DNA from: Mycteria americana
Lineage: Eukaryota; Chordata; Aves; Ciconiiformes; Ciconiidae
DNA: 64,000 nt
Assembly: GCF_035582795.1 (NCBI RefSeq)
Contig: NC_134373.1
Location: 18,064,001-18,128,000, forward strand
Direction of reading: 5' to 3'
Made by a program: the position numbers and the translations under genes. The notes beneath the pieces were generated by a model. It searched no databases. It was given only the letters and a program-made list of their open reading frames with translations, and was not told the DNA's origin. Below are positions 62,151 to 64,000 of this stretch, piece after piece (within the stretch, counting starts at the first letter, position 1; each line of letters opens with the position of its first letter).

Positions 62151-63826
62151 ACCGGCTAAGCGAGGCCCGCTGCTCTCCCAGCGTGGGCACAGCTTCGGGT
62201 CCACGTTAATCACGTTAGCATTAGTAATTTCGCCCCATCTCAGCCTTTATTTTTCCTCAGCCGAGTGTTGAAGGATGTAAGATTTACCTAGGGTCAAGAG
62301 GGACCAGCGCTGAGGTAAGCTGGAAACCAAAGCCGTGCTTGAGACTGGTGGCCATCGCCAGCGAAGGGGACCGTGTGGGAGGGTCGCTGAGAGCCTGTAG
62401 CCCACACCTCACATGGAGAACCCCTTTGGCAGGGCGAAAAAAACCCCACCGTGTTATCATCTGCCATGTTCTGTGCTGTAATCTGTGCAGAAAAACTTGG
62501 GCTTGGAGGAGGAGCTCCTGGTAGGGATGCAGACTGACTATTTTAGACAGAAAGTTGAATACAGCGTGCACTTCTACATAGTTGGCGTTGTGCAGGGCAG
62601 CCACATTACACTAGTGGTTTGCAGTCTTTATGCCCCTTCCCTGTTGCTGCTTCCCTCCTCAATTTGTGCTGCCTTCCTCTTTGCCCCAGTGTTAGCATTT
62701 AGGCTTTTGCTTTTTTACTTTGTCCCATCCATCTTCAGGCTGTTTCAGCTTGGCTTACCTTGCTTTGCACAGAAACCGTTGTGCAAAAGCTTTATTTTTA
62801 CAGTGCCTTGCTTTTAATGGTGGTGCATCCTACTAGTGAGGCAGGACTCACCTATGCAGAGCTATGGAGGAGCATCTTTTCTTTCCTGCAGGTACCCGGC
62901 TCATTCCTTACCCCTATTTGGACAGATCAGACAGTAGCCTAGTTTATTACAAAATCTAGATTTGTTCCCCCCACTTATATTATTTAAGAAAAAAATCAAT
63001 ATAGGATAATACTACATTTAACAGTATCATTTTAATTGCATTTTTTTGCCTGTTGAAGTGGCTGATTTTGGCACATATAGTGTTGCCCTCTGACTTTGGA
63101 GCTACATGCTGCTCAGTCGCTGTTCAGTGTGGCTCCCATAATGGGGACACCTCATATGACCAGAAGCTGGCTCAAGCACTGAATATCTAAACTGAACAGA
63201 GCGGTGGGTGAGCACACAGTACTGTAGCCAAGATTGCCAGGTTCGCCCAACACACACCTGCACGCACCGTCGCATCCCATCCCACCATGATGTGAAGTCC
63301 TGAAGACATTTTCGCTTCCTAGCAGTGAATTGCTCCCAGCGCTCCTCTTCTTGCAGGCTTCCTGCAGTGGCACCTTGTTTCTGGCATGCAGTGTATATGA
63401 TCAGGAAGACTGGATGTTTTTGTAACAATTAGTGGTTTTTACTTGGTTTTTTGATTTGAAAAGGAGGTTGCCCCTTACACATCTCAAGATTTGACCTTAA
63501 ATTAATTATAAATGTAGCAGAAAAACAGTGTTAATACTTTATATTCTTGCACTCGAAACATTCTTGTGTTCTAATAATCTAATGTATGTTTTTACTGACT
63601 GCTAATTTAAAGTTATTTTTAGATATAAAAAAATACTAAATTCACTGTTATTCACTCACAATTCTTTTTAATAGTCGGACGCAAAATGAAGGTCATCCAA
63701 AATGGTTCGTTCTGGGTGTTGGACAAGTCATAAAAGGGTTAGATATTGCTATGATGAATATGTGTCCTGGAGAAAAACGGAAAGTGATCATTCCTCCATC
63801 ATTAGCATATGGACAGCAAGGATATG
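61815..63826 (+). CDS. FKBP7: FKBP7, ER-lumen FKBP-type prolyl isomerase, first two exons, 3'-partial
   Basis: Exons are 61815-62026 and 63675-63826; the gene continues past the window. The ATG at 61815 follows cgac and opens [18 protein letters not shown], a signal peptide probably cut after AQA (residue 21). A Gly/Ala-rich bridge leads to [21 protein letters not shown], then [20 protein letters not shown], the start of the FKBP domain. Exon 2 gives [20 protein letters not shown] and [25 protein letters not shown] replaces the VxxGW pocket of FKBP12, as in human FKBP7. The human protein has C-terminal EF hands, which lie outside. Junction TGC AG|GTGGGC to atag|T is consistent; the second exon ends in phase 1 at G|GTAAAA. 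The GTG at 61785 in frame is not used. Confidence 0.95.
62027..63674 (+). other. FKBP7: FKBP7 intron 1, no further feature seen
   Basis: 1.65 kb. The first 130 bp are still part of the CpG-rich block. I see no exon, RNA gene or clear repeat. The start of intron 2 (63827-64000) also holds nothing recognisable. Confidence 0.6.
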
Positions 63827-64000
63827 GTAAAAAAGAAGTTTTAATACTAAACTTTGTCTTTCCTCTGTTTTACCCTTTCAAACATTGTAAAGTATTGTAA
63901 ATGACTGTAAGAATTGGTGCTCCATTATTTTTGGAGGCACTGAAGGTGATGACTGCATCTGTGCAGCCTAATCCTGCTTATTTCTGTGCAGTTTAAGTAG

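Overview
This window is nuclear DNA from a vertebrate, most likely a neoavian bird. It holds three genes in the order TTN (+), PLEKHA3 (-), FKBP7 (+). This matches the conserved TTN-PLEKHA3-FKBP7 gene order of mammals, read in the opposite orientation. The bird assignment rests on short introns, very few interspersed repeats, a solo LTR of a type I recognise from neoavian genomes, and degraded palindromic repeats of a kind common in sauropsids. The species cannot be read from the sequence.

Positions 1-41584 are the 3' third of titin: 36 exons and 11,678 codons plus a stop. The window opens inside the giant intronless A-band exon (to 14393). Small exons of one to seven domains follow to 33623. 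Then comes a 5.9-kb exon with the last A-band Ig and Fn3, the titin kinase and most of the M-band (33745-39692), and three terminal exons. The 11-domain C-zone super-repeat (8 Fn3 + 3 Ig) can be followed through eight consecutive copies, four in the giant exon and four across normal exons. It ends in an irregular stretch before the kinase. Every intron is phase 1 except the one that splits Ig M9 (phase 0). The TTN 3' UTR ends near 42.56 kb.

Positions about 42.57-49.4 kb hold no gene I can support. Part of this is probably the long 3' UTR of PLEKHA3, which converges on TTN. PLEKHA3 (FAPP1, 297 aa, 8 coding exons) runs from 61367 down to 49397 on the minus strand. A 565-bp solo LTR sits in its second coding intron, in antisense orientation. 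A CpG-rich stretch of 448 bp separates the PLEKHA3 and FKBP7 start codons and looks like a shared bidirectional promoter. FKBP7 runs off the right edge after two exons.

The most notable protein observation is in the M-band. Nine Ig domains are present instead of the ten of mammalian titin: the one corresponding to M7 is missing, and M6 and M8 are joined by a short linker in one uninterrupted exon. The kinase also has HFDIKPDN in its catalytic loop, where I recall HFDIRPEN in human titin. No CRISPR, operon-like or other novel gene system is present.
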